Shown in pieces: positions 44,340 to 53,961 of a DNA stretch of 64,000 nt. A model generated the notes under the pieces. That model did not search any database, was not told the DNA's origin, and worked only from the letters and a program-made list of their open reading frames with translations. The stretch is taken from the NCBI RefSeq assembly GCF_004764705.1, contig NZ_SHLX01000002.1, positions 310,001 to 374,000 on the forward strand, written 5' to 3'. How positions within the stretch are numbered: the stretch's first letter is position 1; each line of letters opens with the position of its first letter. Both the position numbers and the translations under genes were made by a program. The DNA is from Paenibacillus cymbidii (GTDB lineage: Bacteria; Bacillota; Bacilli; Paenibacillales; NBRC-103111).

Positions 44340-45683
44340 TTATAAGGCCAACTCGCGGCGAATGACGTCCGCGATGCGATTGACGAACGATTCCACTTGC
44401 AGCTTCTCCGGCCCTTCGGCCATCACGCGCACAAGCGACTCCGTGCCGGACGGGCGAACGAGCACGCGCCCGTTGTCGCCAAGCTCCGCCTCCACCTCGC
44501 GGATCGCGCTGTCGATGGCAGCGTTGCCGGTCAGTCGCGTCTTGTCGACGCCTTTGACATTGACGAGCACTTGCGGAAACTTGCGCATCTTCGTCTTCAG
44601 CTCGCTCAGCTTGCGGCCGGAAGCGATTATCGTATCGACCAGCTGCAGGCCGGAAAGAATGCCGTCGCCCGTCGTGTTGTAGTCGAGGAAAATCACATGC
44701 CCCGATTGTTCCCCGCCCAAATTGAAGCCGCCGCGGCGCATCTCTTCCATCACGTAGCGGTCGCCGACAGCCGTCTGCGCCGTAGTCAGCCCCAGCTCGC
44801 GCGCCGCCTTGAAGAAGCCGAGGTTGCTCATCACGGTGGTGACGACCGTGCCGTGGCGCAGCGCGCCCCTGCGGTTCATCGCGTCGGCGCAAATCGTCAG
44901 CACGAAGTCGCCGTCGATTTCGGCGCCGGTGTCGTCGATGGCGATCAGCCGGTCGGCGTCGCCGTCGAACGACAGGCCGAGATCGGCCTGGTGCTTCAGC
45001 ACTTGCTCGCGCAGCGCCTCCGGATGGGTCGAGCCGCAGCCCTCGTTGATGTTGCGGCCGTCCGGCTCGGCGCCGGTCGCAATAACGGTTGCGCCCAACT
45101 CGCGGAACACGCGCGGTGCCAGTTCATAGGCGGCGCCGTTCGCGCAGTCAAGCACGATCTTCAGCCCGGCGAAGGACGACGTGACCGTCGTCTTCAAGAA
45201 ATCGGTGTAGGCGAACTTCGCCGCCGCATCTTCATCGACCGAACCGAGCGCGCCGCCGACCGGTCGCGGCAGTTCGTCGGTCGCGGCGTCGATCAGCCGC
45301 TCGATCTCCAGTTCCGTATCGTCCGACAGCTTGAACCCGTCGCCGCCAAAAAATTTAATGCCGTTATCCTGCACCGGATTGTGCGAGGCGGAAATCATGA
45401 CGCCCGCGTCAGCTCCCAGCTTGCGAGTCAAATAAGCGACGCCCGGCGTCGAAATGACACCCAACCGAATGACGTTTGCGCCAATCGACAGCAAGCCGGC
45501 GACGAGCGCCGCTTCCAGCATCGGGCCGGAGATGCGCGTATCGCGTCCGATTACAATCGTCGGCTGCGCTTTCTGTCCGGTGAGGACGTAGCCGCCGCAG
45601 CGGCCGATCTTGTAGGCAAGCTCCGGCGTCAGTTCCCGGTTGGCCACGCCCCGCACGCCGTCGGTGCCAAAATATTTTCCCAT
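44340..45683 (-). CDS. glmM: Phosphoglucosamine mutase
   Basis: A 447-residue enzyme converting glucosamine-6-phosphate to glucosamine-1-phosphate for UDP-GlcNAc. The N-terminus [20 protein letters not shown], the phosphoserine loop [20 protein letters not shown] (Ser100), the metal loop [17 protein letters not shown] and the C-terminal [15 protein letters not shown] are all intact. It lies 94 bases after cdaR, the usual cdaA-cdaR-glmM order in Firmicutes, where CdaR and GlmM both bind and modulate the di-adenylate cyclase. Confidence 0.97.
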   Translation of the reverse strand: MGKYFGTDGVRGVANRELTPELAYKIGRCGGYVLTGQKAQPTIVIGRDTRISGPMLEAALVAGLLSIGANVIRLGVISTPGVAYLTRKLGADAGVMISASHNPVQDNGIKFFGGDGFKLSDDTELEIERLIDAATDELPRPVGGALGSVDEDAAAKFAYTDFLKTTVTSSFAGLKIVLDCANGAAYELAPRVFRELGATVIATGAEPDGRNINEGCGSTHPEALREQVLKHQADLGLSFDGDADRLIAIDDTGAEIDGDFVLTICADAMNRRGALRHGTVVTTVMSNLGFFKAARELGLTTAQTAVGDRYVMEEMRRGGFNLGGEQSGHVIFLDYNTTGDGILSGLQLVDTIIASGRKLSELKTKMRKFPQVLVNVKGVDKTRLTGNAAIDSAIREVEAELGDNGRVLVRPSGTESLVRVMAEGPEKLQVESFVNRIADVIRRELAL

Positions 45684-45777
45684 GTCGAATAATCGCCGCC
45701 CCTAATAAAAGTAATTCCATAACATCAAGCTCATAAAAGAATTGTATTCATGATATGCCGCCATGCCCGCCAATGTT

Positions 45778-47205
45778 TCACCCGCCGCGCGGCGTGGCGC
45801 TCGCTCCCGGCGACGCGCTGCCGCCACTCGGGTTCGCGGGCGAGCCGGAGGCCGAAGCCGACGGCTTGGGCGTCGGGCTGGGCGTCGCCGTCGTTGCGGC
45901 GCCTCCCCCTTGCGCCGTCGCCGGCTTGGCGCTGCCGGCCGGCTCGCTCGGCGTCGGCGAGGCGCCTTTGGCGGCGATTTCGACCGTCGCCTTCAGTTCC
46001 TGCTGCTGCGCCGCCTTCATCAGGAACGCCGGCAAGTTGAGGCTGATCGCCACGTCGTGTTTGCCCGGCGGCAAATTGCTGACATCGACGATCGCCTGCA
46101 CATCCTGCAGCTTCAGGCTGTTCAGCAGCGCCTGAGCTCCTTCGATTACCGCGCTGATCGCCTGATTCTCCGGCGCCACAAGCGTCGTTGTGTAGCCGTC
46201 GCTTTGGCCGATGATCCGCAGCGGGATATTGTCCACCGTCCTGGTCTGCGAAGGCACGACGGACACCTTGATCTCGATTTTGGCCGGATCGACCTGGGTC
46301 ACCTTGTCCTTCAGCGGCACGTCGAGCGTAAACGTCTTGTCTTCCGTCAGCCCGCTCAAATCGATCTGGAGGCCGTCGTAGAAGTCCAGCTTGTCCAATA
46401 CGTCCTGCGGTGCGTACACCGTCACCTGATCGATCTTCTGCTGCAGCGACGACACAGCGTAACCTGCCGCCGGTCGGCCGATCGTTTTGATCGGGAGCGG
46501 CATCGTTTTGAACGGGTTGGTGATCGGAATTTCGACGTCGACGACCTGCGGACTGACCGTGCCGTCGATCGGCTTGCCGTCCTTGCCGTAAGCGACAAGC
46601 TTCACCTGCTTGGAGACGACGCCGGTCGCCTTGTCGACGCTGACCTCCGCGCGCGCCGACTCCACCTGGTCGAGCATGCTGCTCGGCACGGTGACATGCA
46701 CGCGGTTTGGCTTGATGACCGGTTGGCCGGCCTTGTAGCCGGGCGCAGGCGAGCCGGTGACATTGATGACGACCGGCACTTCCTTCTTCTGCTTCTCCTC
46801 GAGCACGACACGCACCGTTTGCGGAACGATTTCCACCTTCACGGCGTTAGGGATGATACTGGTCGTTCCGACCGCACGCAGTACAACGGAATGCGTCCCC
46901 GCTCCGCGCCCGGTCAGATCGGCTTCGATTTTGAACGTGCTCGTGTTCATCTTCTTCAGCGCCGCTTCGCTCGTGCCGGTCAGCAGCACCGTCACTTCCG
47001 GCGGGTCCATCGACACGATATTGTACTGTTCCTTGTCGTAATTGACCGTCACGTTGACGTTGTTGATCGAAACGTCTTTCGTGATCGGGCTTGTCGACGA
47101 CGGCGCATTGTTCTGGGAATCCATATGGACGACGACCCACAGCAGCACGCTGATGAGCACCGCCACCACTTTGACGACGTTGTTGTCTCGCAGCCACTTA
47201 TCCAT
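45778..47205 (-). CDS. cdaR: CdaA regulatory protein CdaR (YbbR domains)
   Basis: A 475-residue protein with one N-terminal membrane anchor (VVKVVAVLISVLLWVVVHMD) and four YbbR repeats outside the membrane; repeat landmarks are VNNVNVTVNYD-type strands, VPVVINVTGSPAPGYKAGQP, LPIKTIGRPAAGYAVSS and IPLRIIGQSDGYTTTLV. The last ~75 residues are a disordered Pro/Ala/Gly/Ser tail. The ATG at 47205 overlaps the end of cdaA by 8 bases. CdaR adjusts c-di-AMP synthesis by CdaA in response to envelope state. Confidence 0.94.
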   Translation of the reverse strand: MDKWLRDNNVVKVVAVLISVLLWVVVHMDSQNNAPSSTSPITKDVSINNVNVTVNYDKEQYNIVSMDPPEVTVLLTGTSEAALKKMNTSTFKIEADLTGRGAGTHSVVLRAVGTTSIIPNAVKVEIVPQTVRVVLEEKQKKEVPVVINVTGSPAPGYKAGQPVIKPNRVHVTVPSSMLDQVESARAEVSVDKATGVVSKQVKLVAYGKDGKPIDGTVSPQVVDVEIPITNPFKTMPLPIKTIGRPAAGYAVSSLQQKIDQVTVYAPQDVLDKLDFYDGLQIDLSGLTEDKTFTLDVPLKDKVTQVDPAKIEIKVSVVPSQTRTVDNIPLRIIGQSDGYTTTLVAPENQAISAVIEGAQALLNSLKLQDVQAIVDVSNLPPGKHDVAISLNLPAFLMKAAQQQELKATVEIAAKGASPTPSEPAGSAKPATAQGGGAATTATPSPTPKPSASASGSPANPSGGSASPGASATPRGG

Positions 47206-48031
47206 GCTGGCCCCCCTTCCATTTCCAGAAGGAGTTTTTCTGCTTCGCCTTGGCTTTCGACTTCGGCTTCAGCTCGTCATACAGCTTGGAGATAAGCGAC
47301 TCCTCTTTAATATCGCGGACGACGAGGCCGTTGATCGCCAGGGAAACTTGTCCGGTTTCTTCGGACACGACGACCGAAATCGCGTCCGACACTTCGCTCA
47401 TGCCGATCGCGGCCCGGTGGCGTGTCCCGAGCTCCTTGCTGATGAACGGATTCTCCGACAGCGGCAAATAACAGCCTGCGGCCATCAGCGTACCTTTGCG
47501 GATAATGACGGCGCCGTCGTGAAGCGGTGTGTTCGGGATGAAAATGTTGACGAGCAGTTCGGAGCTGATCTCCGCGCCGATCCTAATGCCCGATTCGATA
47601 TAATCGGTCAGGCCCGTTTCCCGTTCGAACACGATCAGGGCGCCGATCTTGCGCCGCGACAAAATGCCGACCGTCTTCATCACTTCGCCGATGCGGCGGT
47701 TGACGTCCTGGTCTTCTTCGTTCGTCTGACGCGTGAACAGCTTGCCCCGGCCGAGCTGCTCAAGCGCACGCCTGAGCTCCGGTTGAAAGATGATGATGAC
47801 CGCAAGCACGCCAAAATTGAACGCCTGGCTCATCATCCATTGCAGCGTGTTCAGATTGAACGCGATACTGAGCACCCAGGCGAGCACGACGACGAAAATG
47901 CCTTTGAGCAGTTGAATCGCCCGCGTCCCCCGAAGCAGAAGCAGCAGCTTGTATATCACATAACTGACGATAAGAATATCGATGATTTCTTTAATCGAGC
48001 CTTGGATCGTTAGCTCTTTCAGAAAAGCCAT
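47198..48031 (-). CDS. cdaA: Membrane diadenylate cyclase CdaA
   Basis: A 277-residue enzyme that makes c-di-AMP, the essential potassium and wall-homeostasis messenger of Firmicutes. Three N-terminal membrane spans (residues ~14-32, 40-57, 70-82) precede the DAC domain with LHDGAVII (DGA at 172-174) and GTRHRAAIG (RHR at 204-206), both required for catalysis. The C-terminus is a Lys-rich tail. GGGGGA precedes the ATG. Overlap with cdaR indicates coupled translation; a terminator upstream separates it from rsiW. Confidence 0.97.
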   Translation of the reverse strand: MAFLKELTIQGSIKEIIDILIVSYVIYKLLLLLRGTRAIQLLKGIFVVVLAWVLSIAFNLNTLQWMMSQAFNFGVLAVIIIFQPELRRALEQLGRGKLFTRQTNEEDQDVNRRIGEVMKTVGILSRRKIGALIVFERETGLTDYIESGIRIGAEISSELLVNIFIPNTPLHDGAVIIRKGTLMAAGCYLPLSENPFISKELGTRHRAAIGMSEVSDAISVVVSEETGQVSLAINGLVVRDIKEESLISKLYDELKPKSKAKAKQKNSFWKWKGGQHG

Positions 48032-48112
48032 ACGCGTTCCCCCAATGAACCCTGTTAACGATCGCTAGCGCGTTTTTCTTTCTAGTATAAATCATAACAT
48101 ATTTTGCGAAAA

Positions 48113-48148
48113 AAACCTCCCCAGCTCGTAATCGAATTGGGGAGGTTT
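48113..48148 (-). terminator. Terminator of the sigW-rsiW operon
   Basis: On the minus strand AAACCTCCCCA and TGGGGAGGTTT form an 11-bp stem around a 14-base loop, followed by TTTTCGC. It lies 20 bases after the rsiW stop and before the cdaA promoter region. Confidence 0.9.
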
Positions 48149-48168
48149 CCACAAATTAGGGAATTCGG

Positions 48169-48774
48169 TTAGCCGGCCGCCAGCGATATCCATTCATTCA
48201 CTTTGTACCAGAACCAGCTGATCGCCCGATCGACCGGTACGATCTTGCCGGCGATGTGCGCGGTCGACGCCAGATTGTAGCTGCCGTCGATGACGACCAG
48301 ATTGCCGTCCACGTTGCCGTCCACCTGTATATGTCCGTTCTGGACGAGCAGATTGCCGTGTACGGTCTGTCCGGCCGGCACATAGACGTAGTCGCCCTGG
48401 ATGACGATGTTCTGCAGGTCGTTTCCTTTGACCATCAGGTCCTTGTCGTCGTTCCATAACGACATGAAGCTGCCGAGCATTACCAGCAGGAACACCGACG
48501 CCACCGACGCCGCCGGATGCCTGCGTATCCAGTGGGTCCACGTGCTGCGCCGCTTCGGCTTCGGCAGGGCGCTCATGATGCGGTCGGTCATGTCGTCCGG
48601 CGCGTTCATGCGCGGCATGGAACGCACAAGCGCTTCGGTGCGCTCGAACTGCTTCAGCGCGGTTCGGCAGCTCGCGCAGACGAGCAGATGCTTTTTCAAT
48701 TCGGCCGCTTCCGGACCGGCAAGATCGCCGTCCAAATATTCGTGCATGAGCGACAGGGATTCGTTGCAGTTCAT
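48169..48774 (-). CDS. rsiW: Zinc-finger anti-sigma factor RsiW
   Basis: A 201-residue membrane protein that holds SigW inactive until cut by PrsW/RasP-type proteases. The anti-sigma zinc motif is HLLVCASC (His29, Cys33, Cys36). A single membrane span, VASVFLLVMLGSFMSLW, follows at ~residues 93-110. The outer domain is unusual: IVIQGDYVYVPAGQTVHGNL and QVDGNVDGNLVVIDGSYNL look like bactofilin-type beta turns. AAAGGAG precedes the ATG. It lies 79 bases after sigW. Confidence 0.9.
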   Translation of the reverse strand: MNCNESLSLMHEYLDGDLAGPEAAELKKHLLVCASCRTALKQFERTEALVRSMPRMNAPDDMTDRIMSALPKPKRRSTWTHWIRRHPAASVASVFLLVMLGSFMSLWNDDKDLMVKGNDLQNIVIQGDYVYVPAGQTVHGNLLVQNGHIQVDGNVDGNLVVIDGSYNLASTAHIAGKIVPVDRAISWFWYKVNEWISLAAG

Positions 48775-48853
48775 CGCCAGCCACTCCTTTCGTCAAAATT
48801 CCGTTTCCGCTTCGCTATGTACCGTTACCATACGTGCGAACGGCGCAATTGTT

Positions 48854-49435
48854 TCAAAAAAGTTGGTTTCCATATTCCGGCTCCAGCTTCTTGCGCAAAA
48901 ATTCGCGCCCCCGGTGCACCCGCGTCTTCACCGTCGTGACCGGCATGCCGAGCACATCGCCGATTTCCTGCAGCGACATGTCGTGGAGATAACGCAGGAT
49001 CACAACCGACTTGTACTTCTCCGGCAACGTATCGATCGCCGCACGAATGTGCTCCTGCATCTCCGACAATACGACTTCGCTTTCCGGCGTCGCCTGGTCG
49101 CTCGGCAGCAGCGAATACCAGTCGGCCCCTTCGCCTTCGGGCATCTCCGCGTCCAGCGAATAGTTCGGCTTGCGCTTGCGCAGCCGGTCGATGCACAGAT
49201 TGGTCGCGATTCGGTAAATCCAGGTGGAAAACTTCTGCGTCTCGTCGTACCGGTGCAAATTGGTATAAACGCGCAGGAACGTTTCCTGCACGATGTCTTC
49301 GGCTTCGTGCGATTGATTCAGCATCCGGTAGGCCAGATGGTACAGCTTGTCTTTATACAGCTCCACCAACTCGGCAAAAGCCCGGCGGTCGCCGCCTCTG
49401 GAAAGCTTGGCGAGCCGCGTTTCGACATAATTCAC
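48854..49435 (-). CDS. sigW: ECF sigma factor SigW
   Basis: A 193-residue extracytoplasmic-function sigma factor from the GTG at 49435 with GGAGG upstream; the longer frame to 49588 overlaps the transporter gene. Region 2 reads LAYRMLNQSHEAEDIVQETF and KFSTWIYRIATNLCIDRLRK; region 4 has LPEKYKSVVILRYLHDMSLQ and EIGDVLGMPVTTVKTRVHRG. It directs genes for defence against wall-active agents. Its own SigW-type promoter lies 47 bases upstream, and its antagonist rsiW follows. This is the conserved sigW-rsiW-cdaA context of Paenibacillus. Confidence 0.95.
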   Translation of the reverse strand: MNYVETRLAKLSRGGDRRAFAELVELYKDKLYHLAYRMLNQSHEAEDIVQETFLRVYTNLHRYDETQKFSTWIYRIATNLCIDRLRKRKPNYSLDAEMPEGEGADWYSLLPSDQATPESEVVLSEMQEHIRAAIDTLPEKYKSVVILRYLHDMSLQEIGDVLGMPVTTVKTRVHRGREFLRKKLEPEYGNQLF

Positions 49436-49482
49436 CGGCGTATCCTCCGATTCAGGATCCCGCGTGCAGGATCTTCCCTTAC

Positions 49483-49508
49483 TACGTTGCAGATCATGTT
49501 GCGTTTCA
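49483..49508 (-). promoter_or_regulatory. SigW-type autoregulatory promoter
   Basis: Minus strand: TGAAAC (49508-49503), 16 bases, CGTA (49486-49483), the exact consensus for SigW-dependent promoters. It lies between the DMT transporter stop and sigW. Confidence 0.92.
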
Positions 49509-49532
49509 AATAGAGCGGTCGGAGCGGTTCCG

Positions 49533-50432
49533 TCACTCCGACACCTCCCGTTTCGCGCCGCCGAGCCGCTCCGACACCGCGATGCCAAACAGGATGAGTG
49601 CGACGCCCAGCCACTGAATGGCGCCGACGTGCTCGCCGATGATCAGAAAGGCGCCGACGACGGCGACCGGCAGCTCCATCGAGCCGAGCAGCGCGGCGAG
49701 CGCGCTGCCGATGCGCGGGATGGCGACGTTGAACGTCACGGTGGGAACCGTCTGCCCGAGCATGCCGAGCAGCAGCCCCCACAGCAGCAGCTCCCCGCCG
49801 TCCGCCTGAAAGAAGACGGTGGGCGGATACAGGAGATAAACGAAAGGCAGCGCCGCCGTCATCATGACGACCGACTTCAGCAGCGGGTGCATCGTCGTCT
49901 TCACCCGGCCGGTGCAGAAGATGAACAGGCTGTAGGAGACGGCCGACAGGAAGCCGAACAGCGCCCCTCTCCAGCCGAGCCGGCCGATATCGACGGCGAA
50001 AACGTCGACGGCGCACAAGGTGCCGGCCATGATGACGGCGATGCCGAGCAGTTGGTAGCGGTTCGGCCAGCGGCGCGAAGCGATCGACTCCATCGCGGTC
50101 GTGATCCAGGTGAACTGGAACAGGAACACGATGGCCAGCGAGGCATCCATTTGCGACAAGGTTACATTGTACATGACCGTGGTCGCCGCCAAGCCAAAAA
50201 TACCGATCAGCGCCAGCCTAATCCACGGCCCGCGGAACGGGTTGCTCCACGCCGATCGGGTCACCGCCAGCAGCAGCCAGAGCAGCGCGGTCCCTCCCGT
50301 CACCTGGGCGACGCTCACTTCCCCGTCGGCAAAGCCGGCATCGTAAGCGAATTTGATAAACGGCGACAGCAAGCCGTAGCTCGATGCCCCGATCAAAATA
50401 AGCGCCACGGCGATCATGCGGGTCCGGTTCAT
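49533..50432 (-). CDS. DMT-superfamily (EamA) transporter
   Basis: A 299-residue membrane protein with ten predicted spans in two EamA repeats. The start at 50432 gives MNRTRMIAVALILIGASSYG; AAGGAG lies ~12 bases upstream, and the frame's extension to 50555 would overlap ppc. The second repeat carries LGSMELPVAVVGAFLIIGEH, the usual EamA signature. Drug/metabolite exporters of this type move amino acids or other small molecules; the substrate is unknown. It follows ppc by 94 bases and may be co-transcribed with it. Confidence 0.87.
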   Translation of the reverse strand: MNRTRMIAVALILIGASSYGLLSPFIKFAYDAGFADGEVSVAQVTGGTALLWLLLAVTRSAWSNPFRGPWIRLALIGIFGLAATTVMYNVTLSQMDASLAIVFLFQFTWITTAMESIASRRWPNRYQLLGIAVIMAGTLCAVDVFAVDIGRLGWRGALFGFLSAVSYSLFIFCTGRVKTTMHPLLKSVVMMTAALPFVYLLYPPTVFFQADGGELLLWGLLLGMLGQTVPTVTFNVAIPRIGSALAALLGSMELPVAVVGAFLIIGEHVGAIQWLGVALILFGIAVSERLGGAKREVSE

Positions 50433-50526
50433 CGTCGGCCGACGCTCCTTTATTTGGAGAAAGAGCCGGATCGCTTCCGGGCGGAAACGTTCCGGCTTCT
50501 TCGATGGATAGTGATGCCGCGTGCGA

Positions 50527-53322
50527 TCAGCCCGTGTTCCGCAGCCCCGCGGCAATGCCGTTGATCGTCAGAAGCACTTCGCGCAGCAGGTCCGCGTCGT
50601 CGGCTTCGTCCGTCTCGCGCTGGCCGCGCAATTCGGACAGCAATTCCACTTGCATGTAGCTCAGCGGATCGACGTACGGGTTGCGAAGCCGAATCGACTC
50701 CTGCAAAATCGGCACATTATCGAGAATGTCCTGCTGACCCGTAATTTGCAGGATCAGATCGGACGTCAGTTCATATTCTTCCTTGATGAGGGTAAAAATA
50801 CGCTCGGCCGCCGCCTGGTCTTTCACCATGCGGCCGTATTCCTTGGCGATCTGCAGATCGGCCTTGGCCAGCGCCATCTGCAAATTGTCGATCGTCGTGC
50901 GGAAGAACGACCACTTGGCGTACATGCGCTGCAGCATTTTCAAATTGTCCTGCTTGCCCTGATAGAAGCTTTGCAGCCCTGTGCCCGCGGCATACCAGGC
51001 CGGCAGCAAATAACGGCTTTGCGTCCAGGCGAACACCCACGGAATGGCGCGCAAATCTTCGAACCGGTCGCTGTTCTTCCGCTTGGACGGGCGCGAGCCG
51101 ATGTTGAGTTCGCCGACTTCCGGCAGCGGCGTCGTTTCCTTGAAGAACGCCAGGAAATCCGGATCGCGGAAAATCAGGTCCTGGTACTTCGTCTGCGACG
51201 CTTCGGATATGCCGCGCATGATGGCTTCATATTGATGCTCATTGATATCCGTTTGCGGATTGCGGGCAAGCATCGCGGCGGTGATGAGCGCCCATGTCGC
51301 CTGCTCGAGGCTGCGGTAAGCGATGCCCTTGATCGCGTAGCGTTGCGACAGCACTTCGCCTTGCTCCGTGATCTTGATGCCGACGCCAAGCGTTTCCGGA
51401 GGCTGCGCCATGATGCTGCGGTTGAGCGGCATGCCGCCGCGCCCGAGCGCGCCGCCGCGGCCGTGGAAAAACTTCAGCTTCACGCCGTGCTGGCGCGCCA
51501 CTTCGGTAATTTCCTTGAGCGCGATGCGCAGCTCCCAGTTGGCGGTCAGCACGCCGCCGTCCTTGTTGCTGTCCGAGTAGCCGAGCATGATTTCCTGCCT
51601 GTCGCCGAGCGCTTGCACACTGTCGCGATAAGCCGGGATGCCGAACAGCGTATTCATGATGCCCGGCGCGGCGTGCAGGTCGTCGATCGTTTCGAACAGC
51701 GGCGACGGCTGCAGCGTACACACCACCGTGCCGTCCGACTCGCGGCGGTACAGGCCGTATTCTTTGCCGAACACCATGACTTCCAGCAAGTCGCTGGCGC
51801 CCTGCGTCATGCTGATCAAATAGCTGACGATGCAGTTCCGGCCGAACTCGCGCTGCGCTTCCTGCACGGCGCGGTATACGTCCAGCGTCTCGCGCGTCGC
51901 GTCGGAATACGCCAAATAAGGCGAGGTGATCGGCCGCGGATCGTTCAGCACGTTCGTCAGCAGCACGATCTTCTCTTCTTCGGCAAGCTTCGCGTACTCG
52001 GACGTAATGCCCATCATCCGCAGCACTTCGCTCATCGCGTTTTCGTGCTCCTTGCTGTGCTGGCGCACGTCGAGCGTGGCCATGTGGAAGCCGAACAGCC
52101 GCACCTGGCGAACGAGCTTCTTGATGTGGCGGTCGGCGACATAATCGGCTCCGTGGCGGCGCAAGCTAACGTACATTAAACGGAGGTCGTTGATAAACGC
52201 CTCCGGCGTCTCGTATTTGCCTTCTTTCCCTTTATAGGAGCGGTTCGCGGTATTGCGGATCTTCTGCACCATATAGCTCGCTTTGATCCGGTACGGCTCT
52301 TTCTCGTTGCGCCACACTTCTTCGGTGACGACTTCCGTCGTTTCGCGGTCGCGTTCGATCGAATCGAGCAGTTCCTGCGTCACGCCGACGATATTGCGGC
52401 TGAAGCTGAGATGGTCGAGCACCTGGCGCAAACCGGCCTCATATTTCTTCAGCGCCAGGTCGCGGTGCATATTCAGCGTCTCGAGCGTGATGCGGGCGGT
52501 AACGGACGGGTTGCCGTCGCGGTCGCCGCCAATCCAGGAGCCGAAGCGCAGGAACGATGGCACGTGCCAGTCTTCGCTCGGATAATAATTGTGCAAGCAC
52601 CGTTCCAGCTCGCCGTAAACTTCCGGCAGCACGTCGAACAACGTTTCGTCGAAATAGTACAGACCGTTGCGCACTTCATCCAGCACTGTCGGCTTGCGGT
52701 CGCGCAGTTCGTCGGTTTGCCACAGCGTCAGCACTTCGCTCTGCAGCCGTTCGTGCAGCTGCTCGCGCTCGCGGCGCGTCAGCGTCGGATTGTCCAGCTC
52801 GGCCACGTCTTGGGCAATGCGCTGGTGGATGTCGAGCACGTCCTTGCGGGTCGCCTCGGTCGGGTGTGCGGTCATGACGAGCTCAAGCGAAATTTGGCCG
52901 ACGATCGCCTGCACCTCTTCGACGTCGACGCCGCGCTGATGCAGCTCTTTGACCACGCTTTCGATCGAACCCGGCTGGATGTTCTCCCCGGCGGAACGCT
53001 CGTAGTCGCGCTTGCGGCGAATGCGATGGTTCTGCTCGGCAATATTGACCAGTTGGAAATAAATCGCGAACGCGCGGATCACATTGTGCCGAATGCCTTG
53101 ATCGCACGAGTTGATGGCCGCCTTGAACTCGTCGTACAGCTCGGGGGTAAACTGCGCACGCAGCGACTTGCTCATCTCGCGGATTTTCTCCACGATGGCC
53201 AGCAGCTCGTTCCCTCCCTGGCTGACGAGCACTTCGCCGAGTATATTGCCCAGAAACCGGATGTCTCTGCGCAGCAAGTTGTTGGTCGCCTGCCTGGAAG
53301 CGGCGATAGTTGGGTCGGACAT
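50527..53322 (-). CDS. ppc: Phosphoenolpyruvate carboxylase
   Basis: A 931-residue enzyme making oxaloacetate from PEP and bicarbonate to refill the TCA cycle. The catalytic His153 lies in VMTAHPTEATRKDVLDIHQR; WIGGDRDGNPSVT, GYSDSNKDGGVLTANW and the glycine loop FHGRGGALGRGGMPLNRSI are all present, and the conserved C-terminus ends in LRNTG. Length and motifs are standard. GAGGTG lies ~9 bases before the ATG. A perfect 24-bp palindrome lies 67 bases upstream. Confidence 0.97.
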   Translation of the reverse strand: MSDPTIAASRQATNNLLRRDIRFLGNILGEVLVSQGGNELLAIVEKIREMSKSLRAQFTPELYDEFKAAINSCDQGIRHNVIRAFAIYFQLVNIAEQNHRIRRKRDYERSAGENIQPGSIESVVKELHQRGVDVEEVQAIVGQISLELVMTAHPTEATRKDVLDIHQRIAQDVAELDNPTLTRREREQLHERLQSEVLTLWQTDELRDRKPTVLDEVRNGLYYFDETLFDVLPEVYGELERCLHNYYPSEDWHVPSFLRFGSWIGGDRDGNPSVTARITLETLNMHRDLALKKYEAGLRQVLDHLSFSRNIVGVTQELLDSIERDRETTEVVTEEVWRNEKEPYRIKASYMVQKIRNTANRSYKGKEGKYETPEAFINDLRLMYVSLRRHGADYVADRHIKKLVRQVRLFGFHMATLDVRQHSKEHENAMSEVLRMMGITSEYAKLAEEEKIVLLTNVLNDPRPITSPYLAYSDATRETLDVYRAVQEAQREFGRNCIVSYLISMTQGASDLLEVMVFGKEYGLYRRESDGTVVCTLQPSPLFETIDDLHAAPGIMNTLFGIPAYRDSVQALGDRQEIMLGYSDSNKDGGVLTANWELRIALKEITEVARQHGVKLKFFHGRGGALGRGGMPLNRSIMAQPPETLGVGIKITEQGEVLSQRYAIKGIAYRSLEQATWALITAAMLARNPQTDINEHQYEAIMRGISEASQTKYQDLIFRDPDFLAFFKETTPLPEVGELNIGSRPSKRKNSDRFEDLRAIPWVFAWTQSRYLLPAWYAAGTGLQSFYQGKQDNLKMLQRMYAKWSFFRTTIDNLQMALAKADLQIAKEYGRMVKDQAAAERIFTLIKEEYELTSDLILQITGQQDILDNVPILQESIRLRNPYVDPLSYMQVELLSELRGQRETDEADDADLLREVLLTINGIAAGLRNTG

Positions 53323-53388
53323 TGCTCTTTCACCTCATTAATGGGTTGGGGCGATGCCGATGATCGGCAAACCCCGTTTTGAGCGGTT

Positions 53389-53412
53389 GTTCAAAAAGCC
53401 GGCTTTTTGAAC
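53389..53412. other. Perfect 24-bp palindrome upstream of ppc
   Basis: GTTCAAAAAGCC followed immediately by its exact complement, with no spacer. A second small palindrome, TGCCGAT-G-ATCGGCA, lies at 53355-53369. It could be a regulator site or a fold-back terminator. The rest of 53413-53645 has no confident gene, only a short leftward open frame ending at 53457 without a ribosome site. Confidence 0.7.
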
Positions 53413-53645
53413 TCTCACTTGAAGCGGCAAAGAGGCCGGATCGGATTTTCATCGGTTTATTTTATCACATTTTCGACATAGGCATATAGCTTGTGACGAT
53501 AATTTTTCATGTATCCGCTTACTTGCGGAAGAGTCATTTCGGCGGAACAAGCCGGAAGATCGCGTGAATGGCGGCATGTATCGCGCAACAAACGTCCGGC
53601 TATTTCGTATGTATGGGAAATCACGCGGATGGAGGATGGATTTCG

Positions 53646-53858
53646 ATGCTGATTTTTCAGCTTGCGGCCTGGGTGTTCATCGTCATTGGCGTCCTGCAGG
53701 CCATATTCCCGCGAGTCGGCTGGTACTTGAAATACGGCTGGCAGTTCAAGAACGCGGAACCAAGCAACGCAGCGCTCGTCATGAACCGGATCGGCGGCAT
53801 CCTCGCCGCGGCGATCGGGATTTACCTGCTGAGCCAACATTATTTTTTCCCTCTTTGA
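53646..53858 (+). CDS. Small membrane protein, DUF6199-like
   Basis: A 70-residue protein from the ATG at 53646, which has GGAGG ~10 bases upstream; the longer frame from 53568 has no support. Two membrane spans (LIFQLAAWVFIVIGVLQAIF and IGGILAAAIGIYLLSQHYFF) flank a conserved WYLKYGWQFKNAEPSNAAL loop. The W-K-WQ-K-EPS pattern recalls DUF6199 proteins. Function unknown. A family-A hairpin starts 13 bases after the stop. Confidence 0.7.
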   Translation: MLIFQLAAWVFIVIGVLQAIFPRVGWYLKYGWQFKNAEPSNAALVMNRIGGILAAAIGIYLLSQHYFFPL

Positions 53859-53870
53859 GCAGGATGGGCA

Positions 53871-53900
53871 CGAAATAGGCCATGAAAATGGCTTATTTCG
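53871..53900. repeat. Hairpin repeat (family A), single copy
   Basis: CGAAATAGGCCAT and ATGGCTTATTTCG flank GAAA: a 13-bp stem with one mismatch, at the 3' end of the small membrane protein gene. Confidence 0.8.
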
Positions 53901-53932
53901 CATTCCCCTTTGCTTAAGAATCAAGATTGATC

Positions 53933-53961
53933 TTGCAACTTGAAGCGGGGTCGTTTATTAT
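53933..53961 (+). promoter_or_regulatory. Promoter of the DHA2 exporter gene
   Basis: TTGCAA (53933-53938), 17 bases, TATTAT (53956-53961). The -10 overlaps the first operator copy. The transcript would have a ~145-base leader. Confidence 0.6.

Noticed and set aside
53457..53570. Short leftward open frame ending in KLYAYVENVIK upstream of ppc
   Set aside because: The last residues look protein-like, but there is no ribosome site and no recognised homology; too weak to call.
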